From NCBI GenBank assembly GCA_013335935.1, contig JAAXUP010000010.1, positions 1 through 44,055 of the forward strand: a stretch of DNA of 44,055 bases. The letters run 5' to 3'. The number at the start of each line of letters is the position of its first letter. Position 1 is the stretch's first letter. The notes under the pieces were generated by a model. That model had not been told where the DNA came from, ran no database searches, and saw nothing but the letters and a program-made list of their open reading frames with translations. The position numbers and the translations under genes are program-made. This DNA comes from Eubacteriaceae bacterium (GTDB lineage Bacteria > Bacillota > Clostridia > Eubacteriales > Alkalibacteraceae). Positions 42,220-44,055 of this stretch are shown one piece after another.

Positions 42220-43326
42220 ATGGTAAAGAAAGCGATTAGATGGGTAATGACTGTTTTGGGAATTATCACAGGGTATCAGGTAGCCTCGGCTTTGACAAAC
42301 TCTGAGTATATTGAGACCCTGATTGGAAAATTTGCCGAAACGCCATACAAAATTGGTATTAACATTATCGGTGGACTTATTCTTGGATTAATATTTTATA
42401 TTTTCTCCCCTGCAATTATAAATGTCGGATTAAAAATATCCGCAAAGATGGAAAATGCGCTGTCAAAAATTTCTATGAATGAACTGGTCACTTCTACTGT
42501 CGGTCTGATCATCGGACTGATCATTGCTGCATTGATATCTATTCCTATCAGTAACTTCACATTGTTCCCCGGCCTGACAGAGATCATTGTAACATTGATC
42601 TATATCCTGTTTGGGTACATGGGAATTAAGGTGACAAGCAAGAATACAGAAGTGTTTGTGAACATTTTCAAAAGGACCCAGAAGGACGTTAAAGGCCAAA
42701 AGCCAAAAACAACAAGTCCTAAAATTCTGGATACCAGCGTAATTATTGACGGAAGGATTTTTGACATCTGCCAGACAGGTTTTGTAGAGGGAGTCCTGAT
42801 TATTCCAGGATTTGTACTTAAAGAGCTGCAATATATCGCCGATTCTTCAGATTCTCTGAAAAGAACCAAGGGAAGACGTGGCCTCGACATTCTTAACAGG
42901 ATACAAAAAGAACTGGACATCGAGGTAAAAATTTCTGAAAAAGATTACCCGGATGTTCATGAGGTGGATTCCAAGCTTCTAAAACTCGCCCAGGAGATCA
43001 AAGGCAAAGTGGTTACAAATGACTACAACCTGAATAAGGTTGCAGAGTTCCACGGCGTTGAGGTACTCAATATCAATGAACTGTCAAATGCCGTTAAACC
43101 TGTGGTTATCCCAGGGGAAGACATGGTAGTTACAGTGATCAAGGAAGGCAAGGAAGCCGGACAGGGTATCGCCTATCTTGACGATGGCACAATGATCGTT
43201 GTGGAAAATGGGAGAAAACTCGTTGGTGAGACCATAGAGGTCCTTGTAACAAGTGTGCTTCAGACGGCTGCAGGGAGAATGATTTTCGTTAAACCCAAGA
43301 AAACCGCCAACCACAGATCGGCATAA
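42220..43326 (+). CDS. PIN-TRAM membrane protein (YacL-like)
   Basis: 368 residues. The N-terminal part has about four membrane segments (including [13 protein letters not shown] and [17 protein letters not shown]), followed by a cytoplasmic PIN ribonuclease-like domain from about residue 168 ([51 protein letters not shown] with the acidic residues) and a C-terminal TRAM domain ([20 protein letters not shown]). This is the YacL layout. AAGGAGGTG precedes ATG 42220; ATG 42199 would place the SD inside the gene. Its RNA or DNA target is not known. Confidence 0.94.
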   Translation: MVKKAIRWVMTVLGIITGYQVASALTNSEYIETLIGKFAETPYKIGINIIGGLILGLIFYIFSPAIINVGLKISAKMENALSKISMNELVTSTVGLIIGLIIAALISIPISNFTLFPGLTEIIVTLIYILFGYMGIKVTSKNTEVFVNIFKRTQKDVKGQKPKTTSPKILDTSVIIDGRIFDICQTGFVEGVLIIPGFVLKELQYIADSSDSLKRTKGRRGLDILNRIQKELDIEVKISEKDYPDVHEVDSKLLKLAQEIKGKVVTNDYNLNKVAEFHGVEVLNINELSNAVKPVVIPGEDMVVTVIKEGKEAGQGIAYLDDGTMIVVENGRKLVGETIEVLVTSVLQTAAGRMIFVKPKKTANHRSA

Positions 43327-43569
43327 AAGCAATTTACATTTTTACAATTTACGATTCACAATTTAGAATGTACAATTACAGTGGTTTTTAGAATCAATTT
43401 AAGAAATTGATTCTAAAAACTCTTTTTTTTATATGCATCACAATTGTAAATTGTACACTGTACATAGTACATTGTCTTGAGCGAATTGCTGCCCGTAAAT
43501 ATATGTAGATTTTTTACAGTTAAAATTATATAATGTATGAAGTTAAAATTTAGAAACGAGGCGAATTCA
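43327..43569 (+). other. 243 bp intergenic region with dispersed repeats around a terminator
   Basis: No gene seen. Relatives of the ACAATGTACGATT repeat family lie on both sides (43332-43380 and 43438-43475) of the terminator at 43385. TATAAT at 43529-43534 may be the -10 of ispD, but no good -35 is visible. Confidence 0.65.
43385..43432 (+). terminator. Strong intrinsic terminator after the PIN-TRAM gene
   Basis: Perfect 16 bp stem: TTTTTAGAATCAATTT (43385-43400) and its complement (43404-43419), 3 nt loop, then CTC and a run of T's. It can work on both strands. Confidence 0.9.
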
Positions 43570-44055
43570 ATGAGCAAGCCTTTTGTCAGTGCAATCATTG
43601 TTGCTGCTGGAACGGGTTCTCGAATGAAAGCGGGAGTAAACAAGCAGTACCTCTACCTTGATGGGAAGCCTGTTCTCGCCCACACACTCCTCGCATTTGA
43701 AAAATGTGAGCTGATCGATGAAATCATCCTTGTCATAAGTGAAAGTGACATGGAAATCTGTCAGAGGGACGTTATTAAAGCAAACAAAATAAAAAAAATC
43801 AAACATATCGTTGCCGGAGGATCAACCCGACAGGAATCCATGTACAATGGTCTCTTACTGGTAAATCAGAATTCGGATATTGTCATCACTCATGATGGAG
43901 CAAGACCCCTTATTCATCAAAGCACACTTTTGAAGTGCATAGAGATAACCCTGGAATATGGCGCATCAGTCGTTGCGGTTCCAGTAAAGGAAACAATAAA
44001 AATTGTGAACGAGAACCGTGAGGTGGAAAGCACGCCGAAAAGATCAGATCTATGG
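43570..44055 (+). CDS. ispD: 2-C-methyl-D-erythritol 4-phosphate cytidylyltransferase (3' end outside window)
   Basis: Third enzyme of the MEP isoprenoid pathway, making CDP-methylerythritol. The open frame runs from ATG 43570 to the window edge, 162 codons of an expected 230 or so. IIVAAGTGSRMKAGVNKQYL is the CTP-binding signature, GGSTRQESMYNGL and HDGARPLI are conserved, and PVKETIKIV is the start of the substrate loop. A short A/G-rich GAGGCG stands in for the SD. It follows the PIN-TRAM gene, a common order in Clostridia. Confidence 0.95.
   Translation, partial: MSKPFVSAIIVAAGTGSRMKAGVNKQYLYLDGKPVLAHTLLAFEKCELIDEIILVISESDMEICQRDVIKANKIKKIKHIVAGGSTRQESMYNGLLLVNQNSDIVITHDGARPLIHQSTLLKCIEITLEYGASVVAVPVKETIKIVNENREVESTPKRSDLW

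Overview
The window looks like a chromosomal segment of a low-to-moderate G+C Bacillota of the class Clostridia. Three things point there: strong Shine-Dalgarno sequences with many TTG and GTG starts, a DUF1934 gene directly before argS, and a radA / CarD / PIN-TRAM / ispD run. I cannot name a genus from sequence alone. No tRNA, rRNA, CRISPR array or intact insertion sequence was seen.

Region 1 (1-22450) is a cell-surface polysaccharide locus. It opens with the 3' part of a repeat-bearing N-acetylmuramoyl-L-alanine amidase. Next come rmlA-rmlC-rmlB-rmlD for dTDP-L-rhamnose, a GT2 glycosyltransferase and a Wzx-type flippase. A convergent LytR-CpsA-Psr (LCP) ligase follows, then a second forward unit: an initiating phosphoglycosyl transferase, capE/capF/capG (fnlABC) for UDP-L-FucNAc, and a WbuB/CapL-like GT4. 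After that come a CapD/WbpM-type 4,6-dehydratase, galE, an rfbF-like cytidylyltransferase without its usual partner, a VanZ-like protein, a second CapD/WbpM paralogue, a Wzz-like chain-length protein, a BY-kinase and a small exported protein. The gene set resembles the FucNAc part of Staphylococcus aureus type 5/8 capsule loci. The LCP gene suggests the product is attached to peptidoglycan. No Wzy polymerase and no tyrosine phosphatase gene were seen. The two forward units begin with strikingly similar promoter-leader sequences (1541-1610 and 8829-8907).

Region 2 (22451-26994) is a cyclic-di-GMP-responsive surface module. A GEMM-I (c-di-GMP-I) riboswitch with a built-in terminator precedes a 941-residue exported protein with InlB-type B repeats. 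Two almost identical GEMM-I riboswitches lie in tandem before a secreted transglutaminase-like protein. The first of these is followed by a terminator; the second runs into the ribosome binding site. This three-riboswitch arrangement is the most interesting system in the window.

Region 3 (26995-32876) is mostly housekeeping: a cardiolipin synthase, a patatin-like lipase, D-Ala-D-Ala ligase, a DUF1934 protein and arginyl-tRNA synthetase. Region 4 (32840-36650) is a pilin-like cluster: two PilX-like proteins, each with its own matching promoter, and two prepilin-like proteins. Region 5 (36651-44055) holds a PepD dipeptidase, a REP-associated (RAYT-type) transposase gene that carries two inverted REP palindromes inside its own reading frame, an SGNH hydrolase, a second VanZ-like protein, radA, a CarD-family regulator, a PIN-TRAM membrane protein and the 5' part of ispD.
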